Both the position numbers and the translations under genes were made by a program. The notes under the pieces are model-generated. The model was not told where the DNA came from. It saw only the letters and a program-made list of their open reading frames with translations, and did not search any database. Positions 37,275-45,493 of a DNA stretch of 51,861 bases are shown piece after piece. Source of the DNA: a virus. Within the stretch, counting starts at the first letter, position 1. The number at the start of each line of letters is the position of its first letter. Location: positions 1 through 51,861 of IMG/VR virus record IMGVR_UViG_3300027710_000035; one strand, written 5' to 3'.

Positions 37275-38033
37275 TTAACCAATTACGAATGTAAGTGGTG
37301 TGCCGCCGTCTTTGTAGTTTACTAGATCCATCTCTAGTGTTTCCATTTCGGCTTTGCCTTCGCCTTTTAATGCAGTACCGTTTAGAGCGGTGCCGCCTTG
37401 CGGACTAGCAATCTGATTGAATTTTTCACGGGCTTCACCTAGCATCATCTTGCAGGTAGCCAGCGAATAGTCCTTGAGCCACTGGTTAGCAAAAGGGTCC
37501 TGTAATAGATTAAAGTCAGGACGATAGTTGAACAACCACAGAAGCACTTCTTCTTCACTTCTAGGACGTTGCATGATAGTTAGTTTTTTAGTAGTTTTAT
37601 TAAATGTAAAATTAATATCACTACCGAACATTTTGCCTACTTGCTTCTGATATGAAGCAAAAGCATAATAGGTAGCTAAGCCGCCCATGTTCGAAGAAGT
37701 TAATAGATAGGTATTTGAATACGCTAAATTAAATGGTTCAAACAAAGTTCCACCTTGTCCGCCCCCTGACCTAGAACCGATACTGCGTCTAAAGATTTGA
37801 CGTACATTTGTTACTTCTTGAGGCAAAATGTAGTCGTTTTTATCAATTTCTATCATTAAAAAGCCGAAACTTTCTTCTACCGCATTACTGCTACGTTGAC
37901 GGAACTTATTTAAAGCACGGTCAATGGCAGTGTTATAGTGGGCAGGATCTAGCTCTACGTCAACCATGCCATCACCTAGCATCAGTTTGCAATAGTCTAT
38001 TACTTTTTGGCGTTCGTTTTCGTTCTCAGTCAT
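37275..38033 (-). CDS. 13: Neck protein gp13-like (252 aa)
   Basis: Head-tail connector. The N-terminal part VIDYCKLMLGDGMVDVELDP then A-DRALNKFRQRS, plus the beta part NDYILPQEVTNVRQIFR, match neck protein gp13 of marine T4-like phages (often 250-300 residues). The C-terminal third has an EM-TLEMDLVNYKDGG helix-turn. It starts on the - strand and its ATG is only 28 bp from the ATG of the gp14-like gene. The late box is 5 nt upstream. Confidence 0.78.
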   Translation of the reverse strand: MTENENERQKVIDYCKLMLGDGMVDVELDPAHYNTAIDRALNKFRQRSSNAVEESFGFLMIEIDKNDYILPQEVTNVRQIFRRSIGSRSGGGQGGTLFEPFNLAYSNTYLLTSSNMGGLATYYAFASYQKQVGKMFGSDINFTFNKTTKKLTIMQRPRSEEEVLLWLFNYRPDFNLLQDPFANQWLKDYSLATCKMMLGEAREKFNQIASPQGGTALNGTALKGEGKAEMETLEMDLVNYKDGGTPLTFVIG

Positions 38034-38038
38034 ATCAA

Positions 38039-38054
38039 TATTTAGCTATAAATA
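38039..38054. promoter_or_regulatory. Overlapping divergent late promoters for gp13 and gp14
   Basis: - strand CTAAATA (38045-38039), 5 nt before the gp13 ATG at 38033. + strand TATAAATA (38047-38054), the exact T4 late box, 7 nt before the gp14 ATG at 38062. Together they form TATTTAGCTATAAATA. Confidence 0.75.
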
Positions 38055-38061
38055 GTAGACT

Positions 38062-39249
38062 ATGCCAAGACTTTCTCTTTACCGTCCCGAAAAGGGCAAT
38101 GATTTTAAATTTCTAGATCGTACAATCAACGAGCAATTTCAGGTTGGCGGCACTGATGTATACCTACACAAATATCTAGGAGCAGTAAATCCAGCAGAGG
38201 GCGAAAGTAGTCCTACAAAACCAGCAAACGTTGCTGAAGCAGGCGAGCTAGGCATTCAAGATGTACTATTCATGGAAAACAGGGATCGGCATTATGATCC
38301 TGATGTTTATGTTATCCGTGGAATTTATACACTACAAGACATTGATTTTAACCTAAGCCAGTTTGGGTTATTTTTACAAAACGATAATATTATGATCACA
38401 TTCCACTTACGTGGAAGTTATGATTCTATAGGTAGAAAAATCATGGCAGGTGATGTCATTGAACTGCCGCATCAGAAAGATGAGTATGCACTAGATGACA
38501 GTCTAGTAGCACTAAAAAGATTTTATGTAGTCAGCGAAGTAACTCGTCCTGCTAGCGGTTACAGTCAGACTTGGTACCCGCACTTAATTCGTGCTAAATG
38601 TCAACCGCTTGTTGATACTCAAGAATTTAAAGAAATACTTGACGGAGATTCTGGAGCAGGCGATGGTAGCACTCTACGAGATCTGTTGTCCACATACCAA
38701 AAGAATATTGATATTAATGATCAGATTATAGCACAGGCACAAGAAGACACTGGTGCTAGCGGTTACGTAACAAACCAATTTTATGTAATCCCTAAAGATG
38801 AAAACGGACTAGTTGATGTTGAAGATGTTGCCAGTGGTGAAGTCGATGTTAGCTCAACTGCTTTAGATGCCAGTGCAGTCCTTTCAACTCCTGATAAGAA
38901 TTATTACCTAGGATACCTAACAGGTGACGGCGTTCCGCCAAACGGTGCTCCGTATGGTTTTGGTATAGCATTCCCAGGTGGCGCTATACCCGGACAGTTT
39001 TATCTTAGAACTGATTATTTGCCAAACAGATTGTTTAGATATGATGGTAAGAATTGGATCAAGTTTGAAGATAATGTAAGAATGACTAATAGTATGTTGG
39101 GCGAAACGCAGACTGCAGACTCTACTAAAGTAAGAAAAACACAGAAGTCAGGCTTTGTTAATAACACATCAACTGCAACTATAGGCGGTGAAGTTGTTCA
39201 AGAAAGACAGGCATTGAGCAAAGCATTAAAAGCAAGGGCAGATAATTAA
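38062..39249 (+). CDS. 14: Neck protein gp14-like (395 aa)
   Basis: The N-terminal half (SLYRPEKGNDFKFLDR, then FHLRGSYDSIGRKIMAGDVI and ELPHQKDEYALDDS, FYVVSEVTRPASGYS, W-PHLIRAKCQPL) is the typical neck protein gp14. T4 gp14 is 256 residues; the 130-residue extension is a beta-rich domain (YLGYLTGDGVPPNG ... RFRYDGKNWIKFED) found in marine relatives as I recall. The late box TATAAATA is 7 nt before the ATG. The stop overlaps the gp15 start. Confidence 0.82.
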   Translation: MPRLSLYRPEKGNDFKFLDRTINEQFQVGGTDVYLHKYLGAVNPAEGESSPTKPANVAEAGELGIQDVLFMENRDRHYDPDVYVIRGIYTLQDIDFNLSQFGLFLQNDNIMITFHLRGSYDSIGRKIMAGDVIELPHQKDEYALDDSLVALKRFYVVSEVTRPASGYSQTWYPHLIRAKCQPLVDTQEFKEILDGDSGAGDGSTLRDLLSTYQKNIDINDQIIAQAQEDTGASGYVTNQFYVIPKDENGLVDVEDVASGEVDVSSTALDASAVLSTPDKNYYLGYLTGDGVPPNGAPYGFGIAFPGGAIPGQFYLRTDYLPNRLFRYDGKNWIKFEDNVRMTNSMLGETQTADSTKVRKTQKSGFVNNTSTATIGGEVVQERQALSKALKARADN

Positions 39250-40649
39250 TGGACTATTTTTACGACGGGCAAGTAAGAAGATACTTGTCACAGTTTATAC
39301 AGATTATGAGCAACTTTGCTTATAAAGATGCCAAAGGGCAGTTAGTTCGTGTACCTGTACGGTATGGAGACATGACTAGACAAGTTAGTCAGATTCTTAA
39401 AAAGAACAGCGAGAACACAATTCCCAGTGCTCCTTTTATTTCTTGCTACATTAAAGACATGCAATATGATCTTAGTAGATTACAAGATCCTACATTTGTC
39501 AGTAAAGTCCATATTAGAGAACGTGCGTTCGATGAAGACAACAACGAATACTTAAACGTTCAGGGTAATAATTATACTATTGAGCGTATAATGCCTAGTC
39601 CTTATAAGATAACATTTTCTGCAGACATATGGTCAACTAACACTGAACAAAAACTACAAATATGGGAACAGTTAGTTGTATTTTTTAATCCTAGTTTTGA
39701 AATTCAAACAACAGACAACTATCTTGATTGGACAAGTTTATCAACTATAACATTGGAAAATCAAACGTGGAGTAGCAGAACAGTCCCACAAGGCGTCAAC
39801 GAAGATATTGACATAATGACTATAACGTTCTCTGCACCTATATGGATCACTCCACCTGCTAAAGTTAAAAAATTAGGTATCATTACTAAAATTATTTCTA
39901 ACATGTTTGCTGAAACTGTCCAAGGTACTATACATACTGAATACAGTGATGTAAATGCCGCAGAGATGTTTGAGAACGCAAGTCCGGATGCTACTATAAC
40001 AGTTACTCCTGGAGACTTTGATTTATTAGTGCTTAATAACACAGCAAGATTGATTTCTAGAAATGGTCAAGGTGATGACATAGACGTTGCTAATCCAAAC
40101 AATATTTCTTCATGGCCTAGATTATTAGACATGTATCCTGGCAAGTTTAGAGCCGGGCTAAGTCAATTGAGATTTACACAACCTGCTGGCAACGATGTTA
40201 TTGCTTATCTCAGCTTAGATCCCAGCGATGATTTTGCCATGAGATTAAGTATCGACAACGATACGATACCAAGCAATACTACCATTTCAGGTAGGGGTAC
40301 AGTTGATGCCGTTATAAATCCAGAAACATTTAATCCCACAGGAGTTGCTAACGGTACAAGGTATCTAATCTTAGAAGATATTAATATTAACAGTCATTAC
40401 GGGCAACCAGGTTACGATGGTCCAGACGCTTGGAAGAACACAGACCTCAGTGATTTTCAAGCACATGCTAATGACATCATAGAATGGAATAGCGGTGCAT
40501 GGAGCATTGTATTCGATTCTGCAGCCGCTACGGAAGTAACTTACATAACTAACTCATATACAGGAACACAGTACAAGTGGAATGAAGGTTCTTGGAGTAA
40601 GAGTTATGAAGGTATCTACGAAGCAAAACTATGGCGACTAATTCTTTAA
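39249..40649 (+). CDS. 15: Tail sheath stabiliser gp15-like (466 aa)
   Basis: gp15 caps the tail sheath and joins it to the neck. YFYDGQVRRYLSQFIQIMSNF (given as YDGQVRRYLSQFI) and RVPVRYGDMTRQVSQI, FISCYIKDMQYDLSRLQDP and SPYKITFSADIWSTN match gp15 well. T4 gp15 is 272 residues; residues about 250-466 are an extension with a repeated 'WN-GAWSI' / 'WNEGSWSK' ending. Start overlaps the gp14 stop. The Nudix gene overlaps its end by 19 nt. Confidence 0.87.
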   Translation: MDYFYDGQVRRYLSQFIQIMSNFAYKDAKGQLVRVPVRYGDMTRQVSQILKKNSENTIPSAPFISCYIKDMQYDLSRLQDPTFVSKVHIRERAFDEDNNEYLNVQGNNYTIERIMPSPYKITFSADIWSTNTEQKLQIWEQLVVFFNPSFEIQTTDNYLDWTSLSTITLENQTWSSRTVPQGVNEDIDIMTITFSAPIWITPPAKVKKLGIITKIISNMFAETVQGTIHTEYSDVNAAEMFENASPDATITVTPGDFDLLVLNNTARLISRNGQGDDIDVANPNNISSWPRLLDMYPGKFRAGLSQLRFTQPAGNDVIAYLSLDPSDDFAMRLSIDNDTIPSNTTISGRGTVDAVINPETFNPTGVANGTRYLILEDININSHYGQPGYDGPDAWKNTDLSDFQAHANDIIEWNSGAWSIVFDSAAATEVTYITNSYTGTQYKWNEGSWSKSYEGIYEAKLWRLIL

Positions 40650-41071
40650 ATCAAGTTATATGCAGTGGCGGGATCTTTCTTGCCAAAGATACTCGTCGAT
40701 TTTTATTTCTACTACGCACACAAGGTAAGACAGCTGGTACTTGGGGTCTTGTTGGCGGCAAGAAAGAACCCACTGATAACACTGCCTACGATGCGTTAAC
40801 AAGAGAAATAGAAGAAGAAGTAGGAAAAGCTCCTACTATTAAAAAGATTATTCCCTTAGAACTGTTTGTTAGCAATGATCAACACTTTCAGTATAACACC
40901 TACGTGTTGTTAGTTGATCGAGAATTTACCCCAACACTCAATGAAGAACATTCAGGGTATGCTTGGTGCGATTACGAAAACTACCCTAAGCCCTTGCACC
41001 AGGGCGTTAAGAACTCTTTTACAAATAAAATTATTAGAGCTAAACTAGAATTGCTGTTAGATTTAATCTAA
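40631..41071 (+). CDS. Nudix hydrolase (146 aa)
   Basis: Hydrolyses a nucleoside diphosphate linked to another group. The Nudix box is GGKKEPTDNTAYDALTREIE with EEVG: REIEEEVG is intact but one extra residue sits between the first Gly and the RE. GLVGG is the preceding strand. The metal-binding REIxEE residues are present. T4-like phages carry Nudix enzymes (T4 NudE), but this one is unassigned. Its start lies inside the gp15 gene and the end overlaps the glycosyltransferase by 9 nt. Confidence 0.8.
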   Translation: MATNSLNQVICSGGIFLAKDTRRFLFLLRTQGKTAGTWGLVGGKKEPTDNTAYDALTREIEEEVGKAPTIKKIIPLELFVSNDQHFQYNTYVLLVDREFTPTLNEEHSGYAWCDYENYPKPLHQGVKNSFTNKIIRAKLELLLDLI

Positions 41072-41719
41072 CAAATCTACGTTAAATGCGTATGTGCCAA
41101 GATGATGCAATTCTTGACTTAATGTTGTATCAACTTTAACCGTATATCCAGCGTTGGCTATTTTTTGACATAGGTACATGTCTTCACCGAGAAAATCATT
41201 TGACTCAGGACTCCACTGGAAATCAAACCAGGGTTTGCTAAGTTCTTTAAAAATGCTGACTTTGGTTAATATACATCCCATACCTATACCTGCAACTGGA
41301 ACTAGTTCGTCTTGCACATCAAATGATAGGGGATTTTCCCAGTCGCCGATAGTTTCGTAGGCAACACCTTTGTAAGGTTTTTGACGTCGAACATAGTTAG
41401 CCGCCACTACAGGTTCATTATGACTCATAAGTCTAACTGCTGTGGTTGCAGGGAATACCATGTCGCTGTCTAACCATAGTGCATATTCTGCATCCAATTC
41501 GACTGCGGCAGTGGCTAAACGTTCTCGTTGTGTGAGCAAAATAGTACTGGCATCCATAAACACATGAGTGTCTATGTTATTCATTGTATTAAATTTAACC
41601 AGTTCAGCTAGTGCAAGGGCGTGAGCAGAATGCAGTGTATCTCTACACGGAATTAATACTGCTAACTTACCTTTTTTATTTGACCAACTGCTTGATGAAA
41701 ATACGCTTTTATTCTTCAT
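41063..41719 (-). CDS. Glycosyltransferase-like protein (218 aa)
   Basis: GT-A fold. LAVLIPCRDTLHSAHALAL is the first nucleotide-binding strand and helix, and LWLDSDMVFP (82-91) contains the metal-binding D84-S-D86. GEDMYLC and ELHHLGTY are typical of later motifs of this family. Such genes are common in phages, and could glycosylate the virion, DNA or surface sugars. It is last in the three-gene - strand unit coupled by ATGA overlaps (42413, 42189, 41719). Substrate unknown. Confidence 0.8.
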   Translation of the reverse strand: MKNKSVFSSSSWSNKKGKLAVLIPCRDTLHSAHALALAELVKFNTMNNIDTHVFMDASTILLTQRERLATAAVELDAEYALWLDSDMVFPATTAVRLMSHNEPVVAANYVRRQKPYKGVAYETIGDWENPLSFDVQDELVPVAGIGMGCILTKVSIFKELSKPWFDFQWSPESNDFLGEDMYLCQKIANAGYTVKVDTTLSQELHHLGTYAFNVDLLD

Positions 41720-42189
41720 GTGCCTGCAACATCCATACTAAGTGTTTCACCCTTGATAACCAAACTTTGGATAGCATTGATTAAATCTTGAGTGCGTTTA
41801 GCACATAGTATAAAGTCAGTAGGACTCAATTTGCAAGCGGTATTCATTGATTCAAAGCTGATTTTTCCTCCAGTTAAGATTTCAATGGCGCTAGTTCTTG
41901 CTAGGTTTTCGATAAATGAAGTTTTGTGGTCTTCTTCAGTTCTGCCTAAAAGTTCTAAACATTCTTCTTCGTCTAGGTCTTCTAATAATTGAACAAGGTA
42001 TTCAAGTTCTTGTTTTTCCTCAGCAGTTGCTTTAGTTTTTAAACTTTGAAGGTCTTGAATTCTTGTTAAAAATTTAGTTAACGTTTGGAGATTGGATGTT
42101 CTATCGTAGTAAGTGATAGAATCTAATTCCCATTTACTTGGTCCGACGATAATTTTAGGCAGTATGTTTTTTATTTGTGTTAATTTCAT
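41716..42189 (-). CDS. Helical phage protein (157 aa)
   Basis: Almost fully helical, Leu/Glu/Lys-rich, with SLKTKATAEEKQELEYLVQL and a likely coiled coil at about residues 45-78. Both ends are ATGA-coupled to neighbours. I recall no family for it. Location next to the tail-fibre gene suggests a fibre-associated or chaperone role, which is inference. Confidence 0.65.
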   Translation of the reverse strand: MKLTQIKNILPKIIVGPSKWELDSITYYDRTSNLQTLTKFLTRIQDLQSLKTKATAEEKQELEYLVQLLEDLDEEECLELLGRTEEDHKTSFIENLARTSAIEILTGGKISFESMNTACKLSPTDFILCAKRTQDLINAIQSLVIKGETLSMDVAGT

Positions 42190-42413
42190 GGTACGTAAGG
42201 ATTTGGAGTAACTTTGCCACCAAGAGTTGAGGAGAACGGAATTGATGCTCCAGCTACTTTACCGCCATAGTTAACACCAAGCACTGCACTTAACTTAACG
42301 TTCTGTGTACCTGTAGGGGCATTACCTCCCGTTCCTGGGGTTACGTTATTAAATGCTTGTTGGACCTTGCCCATGGCAATTGCTGATCCTGTTGCTGGTA
42401 AAATTCCTGGCAT
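42186..42413 (-). CDS. Small Gly/Pro/Val-rich protein (75 aa)
   Basis: AAGAGAACTT precedes the ATG. The product has no charged motif and is rich in Gly, Pro, Val and Thr (PGTGGNAPTGTQNVKL; SSTLGGKVTPNPYVP), so it is likely a virion component exposed or interwoven with the fibre. It follows the tail-fibre gene by 20 nt. ATGA overlap with the next gene. Confidence 0.6.
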   Translation of the reverse strand: MPGILPATGSAIAMGKVQQAFNNVTPGTGGNAPTGTQNVKLSAVLGVNYGGKVAGASIPFSSTLGGKVTPNPYVP

Positions 42414-42433
42414 AAAGTTCTCTTGCGGCCTCC

Positions 42434-44053
42434 TTATTTAACGGCCATGTTTTGCAGCGCCTGTGAGATCTGATTAATTTGGCGTTGCTGATCCTTGACA
42501 GCTTCGATTAACAAAGCTACAAGCTTCTCGTATTTAACCACTTTTGTACCGTCGTCTCTTGTGGCTACAATTTCCGGAAGCACTGCTTCTACTTCTTGTG
42601 CTATAACACCTATGTCATGTTTCCTTACAAAATACCCATCTTCGCCGCCGCGCTGTTGGATATGTTCATCTTTCCAATCGTAGCTTACTCCACGAATCTG
42701 TTCTAACTTACCCAGAGGATCTACAATTAATTTAATATTTTCTTTTAAGTTAATATCTGAACTATAGTAGGCTGTGATTTCATTAGATGCTCGAATTTCT
42801 CCTGCAACACCATCCGATGCTGTTCCTACACTAAGACCCCCTGCGTTACTTAACCGCATTTTTTCAGACATTGTTAGCGCAGAACCAATTGCTATGTTTT
42901 GACTCGATCCTGTATACCATTTTACAGAATCACTCATATTCATTGCTGCTCTACCGATTGCTCCTGCATTATATGATGAGAAAAATGCTCCAGCTCCTGC
43001 ATTTGATGGATAACACGCATACCCAATAGAAGGCCCGCCACTGCTATATTCTGTACCAAAGTTTGTTAACGCACCATTAGATCCGTAATAACCTTGCAAC
43101 ATAATAGTGCCGTTAGTACTTGCAGACGATCCTGAAACAATACTTCCATTGACTGTTAATTTATGAGTAAATCCAGTGTTTAACTGAGCAGTTGTTGCAA
43201 CAAATACATTACCGCTTGAATCGATATCAACTGCTCGAGTAGTACCTGCGCTGCCTGCGTACCATGCATGATTTAGTCCATAACTAGTAATTGGGGTGTA
43301 GGCTGCACCACTGCGATTATAAGAAATAATAGCAGGTCCTGAACTTAATCCACCAGTTGGTGCGATTTCTAAACCAGCTGCACCACTATTACTAACGACA
43401 AATTTATTTGCAGGACTAGTGTTACCGATGCCTACATTACCGTTACGATAGATAGTCATTACTGCATCGGACAAGGTTACAGGGTTAGTATTATTGTCAT
43501 TACGCATTAAGAATTGGAAATCTCCGATATTCCAACCAGTGCCATTACTTGTATAAACTAGAGCGCCCTTTGTGTATGTTGTATCACCGTCTGTTAGAAA
43601 CCCTATTCCTGTAGAAGATCCTGATTGATAAAACCCTGGGTTGATTGTAAGAGGAAGTGTTAGCGCACCTTGTACTCCATATTTTATTTCCAGCCTCGAA
43701 CCGGGAGATGTTGTGCCGATACCAACTCTACCACTCTGTGGATTAATTACAAAGCTACTTGTAGTATAGAATAATTCTCCGGTTGCTGTTGCATTATTAG
43801 CATCAACAAATGTCGGATAATAACTTGCATTAGCTGTTTGTAATATAGTATTAGTACTAGTACTTGACCCGCTAGATCCACCGCTAGACACTGCCCAATA
43901 AGGTGCTGATCCGTTACTAGTTAATACATAACCGTTAGTACCGATAGCTAAAAATGTAGTAGCACTCGATGCTGTTTGATAGGGGATTGAGCCCGCGGCT
44001 CCGGCTAACAAGGATGTCGCGGTTGAAAACGATAGTTGACTAGCTATGCTCAT
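42434..44053 (-). CDS. Tail fibre protein with S74 intramolecular chaperone (539 aa)
   Basis: Receptor-binding fibre. The N-terminal half is Ser/Thr/Gly-rich beta repeat with RVGIGTTSPGSRLEI and NVGIGNTSPANKF as the standard fibre repeats. The C-terminal 110 residues are the S74 chaperone: SSDINLKENI (autocleavage Ser before Asp), GVIAQEVEAVLPEIV, then KYEKLVALLIEAVKDQQRQI. In other fibres the chaperone trimerises the fibre and then cuts itself off. The start carries a late box AATAAATA 20 nt upstream and a GGAA site. Confidence 0.9.
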   Translation of the reverse strand: MSIASQLSFSTATSLLAGAAGSIPYQTASSATTFLAIGTNGYVLTSNGSAPYWAVSSGGSSGSSTSTNTILQTANASYYPTFVDANNATATGELFYTTSSFVINPQSGRVGIGTTSPGSRLEIKYGVQGALTLPLTINPGFYQSGSSTGIGFLTDGDTTYTKGALVYTSNGTGWNIGDFQFLMRNDNNTNPVTLSDAVMTIYRNGNVGIGNTSPANKFVVSNSGAAGLEIAPTGGLSSGPAIISYNRSGAAYTPITSYGLNHAWYAGSAGTTRAVDIDSSGNVFVATTAQLNTGFTHKLTVNGSIVSGSSASTNGTIMLQGYYGSNGALTNFGTEYSSGGPSIGYACYPSNAGAGAFFSSYNAGAIGRAAMNMSDSVKWYTGSSQNIAIGSALTMSEKMRLSNAGGLSVGTASDGVAGEIRASNEITAYYSSDINLKENIKLIVDPLGKLEQIRGVSYDWKDEHIQQRGGEDGYFVRKHDIGVIAQEVEAVLPEIVATRDDGTKVVKYEKLVALLIEAVKDQQRQINQISQALQNMAVK

Positions 44054-44073
44054 TTAATGTTCCAATTATAAGC

Positions 44074-44098
44074 TATTTATTAAGAGTTAAACTCTTAT
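44074..44098 (-). promoter_or_regulatory. Late promoter next to an 8-bp palindrome
   Basis: AATAAATA (44081-44074) on the - strand precedes the tail-fibre ATG by 20 nt. TAAGAGTT (44081-44088) and AACTCTTA (44090-44097) form a perfect inverted repeat with one central base. It could be a terminator end or a binding site; no long T-run follows. Confidence 0.5.
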
Positions 44099-44121
44099 TA
44101 GCCTACAGGAAATGAGCTAAA

Positions 44122-44886
44122 TTACTTCTTTTTCCAGAAGCTAAATGGACAAGTTTTCTGCGGTTTGTCTAGGTTAAAGTGCTCTTCGTAGAGTCTTTTA
44201 ATTCTAGGTCTGTTTAGCATATAGCTCATACCATTGACAAATCTACGTTTTAGAGACCATTCTTCATCGTGCGGTGTTTTATCCCGTACAACCAGTTCAA
44301 AATTTTCTTCTGATAAGGGTATAAGCTGTGCCAGCGGAGTACCTGCACGAATAACGTGCGTACCTGCAGGGACATGCCAGTCTAATTGTATGTTAATTTC
44401 AGTACTAATTCCAGGATCTAATATACCGTTCATGGCTTGAAATTCAAAACTATCAGGGTAAGGGGCATGTGTTATTAAAAACTTAACACCCTTAGGAGCA
44501 ACTACATGCCAAGGTGTGTTTAATTTTAGTACACTAGGATGTGCCCAAGGTGGTCTAGGCAAATGTTTAGCAGTAGTTCTGTGGCTGTGTGCCTGTGCCA
44601 GTTGATTAGCACCCATTAAAATTTGCAGTTCTGCACTAGGCAATTCCCAGCCGTAGTTTTCACCGTCAGTTTTTAGAGTAATATCGTGCCAGGCAGTAAC
44701 AATGTAGCCCGTGGTAAACAGATCAAATACTCCCGGACAACGATATAGATGTGACTTTTCTTTGGAATTTTGTTTGTAATCTGCTCTTAGAGTATTAACC
44801 CATTTAGGCAGTGCTTCACTGGTTTTTAAAATAGGTACTGTACTTGTTAACCCGTGTATATCGCTATAGAATTCTATTTTTTTCAT
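44122..44886 (-). CDS. Conserved phage protein (254 aa)
   Basis: ATG at 44886 is taken; a TTG at 44898 lies inside the upstream gene. The middle (WHVVAPKGVKFLITHAPYPDS, then NIQLDWHVPAGTHVIRAGTPLAQLIPL) is a pattern I recall from proteins of marine phages in the same operon type (DUF6065-like). A jelly-roll shape is likely. The end has basic and Pro-rich KTCPFSFWKKK. Function unknown; it may act with the oxygenase upstream on virion or capsule chemistry. Confidence 0.68.
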   Translation of the reverse strand: MKKIEFYSDIHGLTSTVPILKTSEALPKWVNTLRADYKQNSKEKSHLYRCPGVFDLFTTGYIVTAWHDITLKTDGENYGWELPSAELQILMGANQLAQAHSHRTTAKHLPRPPWAHPSVLKLNTPWHVVAPKGVKFLITHAPYPDSFEFQAMNGILDPGISTEINIQLDWHVPAGTHVIRAGTPLAQLIPLSEENFELVVRDKTPHDEEWSLKRRFVNGMSYMLNRPRIKRLYEEHFNLDKPQKTCPFSFWKKK

Positions 44887-44890
44887 ATTA

Positions 44891-45493
44891 CTAATCAAAG
44901 TTTCCTGGAGCGGTAAATCTAATGTTTATCGCAATGTTTATTCTATGGCGGTCGGATGTGTTTACTTCAGTTTCGTGAGGTAGCCAAGCTGGCCACAAAT
45001 ACAAGTCTCCGTCGTTGGGACTAAACGCTATAGGACTTACAAAAGGAGCATAAGGATTACAACCTTCTAATACATTGTTAGGATTAGAAAATACAATATC
45101 GCCTGTACCAGTACCTTGCAGATAGTAGACTGCTACATAATGGTATAGTTTGTGATCATGTAAAGAATTCCTGCTGCCGGGTTTGTTAATATTAGTCCAG
45201 TACTTGATTTCAGGAGCAATAAAATGAGTGGTCTTTTCTTTGTAGATAGGATCCATTGATTGATAATGTATTCCTGCTTCATTGACTAGCAGTTTTAGTT
45301 CATTCATGAACCAGTCTAAATTCTTGTACTTAAAATAACTGCGCCAGCTGCCTCTATTACTAAAGCTCATTTCAGCATCGTTGGCCATAAATGCACCCCA
45401 TGCCTCGTCTAGTAATTGCTGTCGTTGTTCAGATGTACCAACATTTGTTTTAGCAAATACATCTGCTGCTACTATGGGAAATTTTTTAATCAT
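44891..45493 (-). CDS. Putative 2OG-Fe(II) oxygenase (200 aa)
   Basis: Double-stranded beta-helix type. NSLHDHKLYHYVAVYYLQ (109-126) carries H112 and H114 where the first iron His and Asp are expected, and LPHETEVNTSDRHRINIAIN (171-190) has the second His (H173) with R184, the 2OG-binding Arg. These enzymes hydroxylate proteins or small molecules. The exact HxD motif is not standard (HDH), so activity needs proof. The start overlaps the end of the 45486-47105 gene by 8 nt. Confidence 0.72.
   Translation of the reverse strand: MIKKFPIVAADVFAKTNVGTSEQRQQLLDEAWGAFMANDAEMSFSNRGSWRSYFKYKNLDWFMNELKLLVNEAGIHYQSMDPIYKEKTTHFIAPEIKYWTNINKPGSRNSLHDHKLYHYVAVYYLQGTGTGDIVFSNPNNVLEGCNPYAPFVSPIAFSPNDGDLYLWPAWLPHETEVNTSDRHRINIAINIRFTAPGNFD

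Noticed and set aside
44081-44097. The palindrome after the tail-fibre start region as a terminator
   Set aside because: The loop is one base and the T-run is short; it may be a binding site or chance, so it is not called as a terminator.
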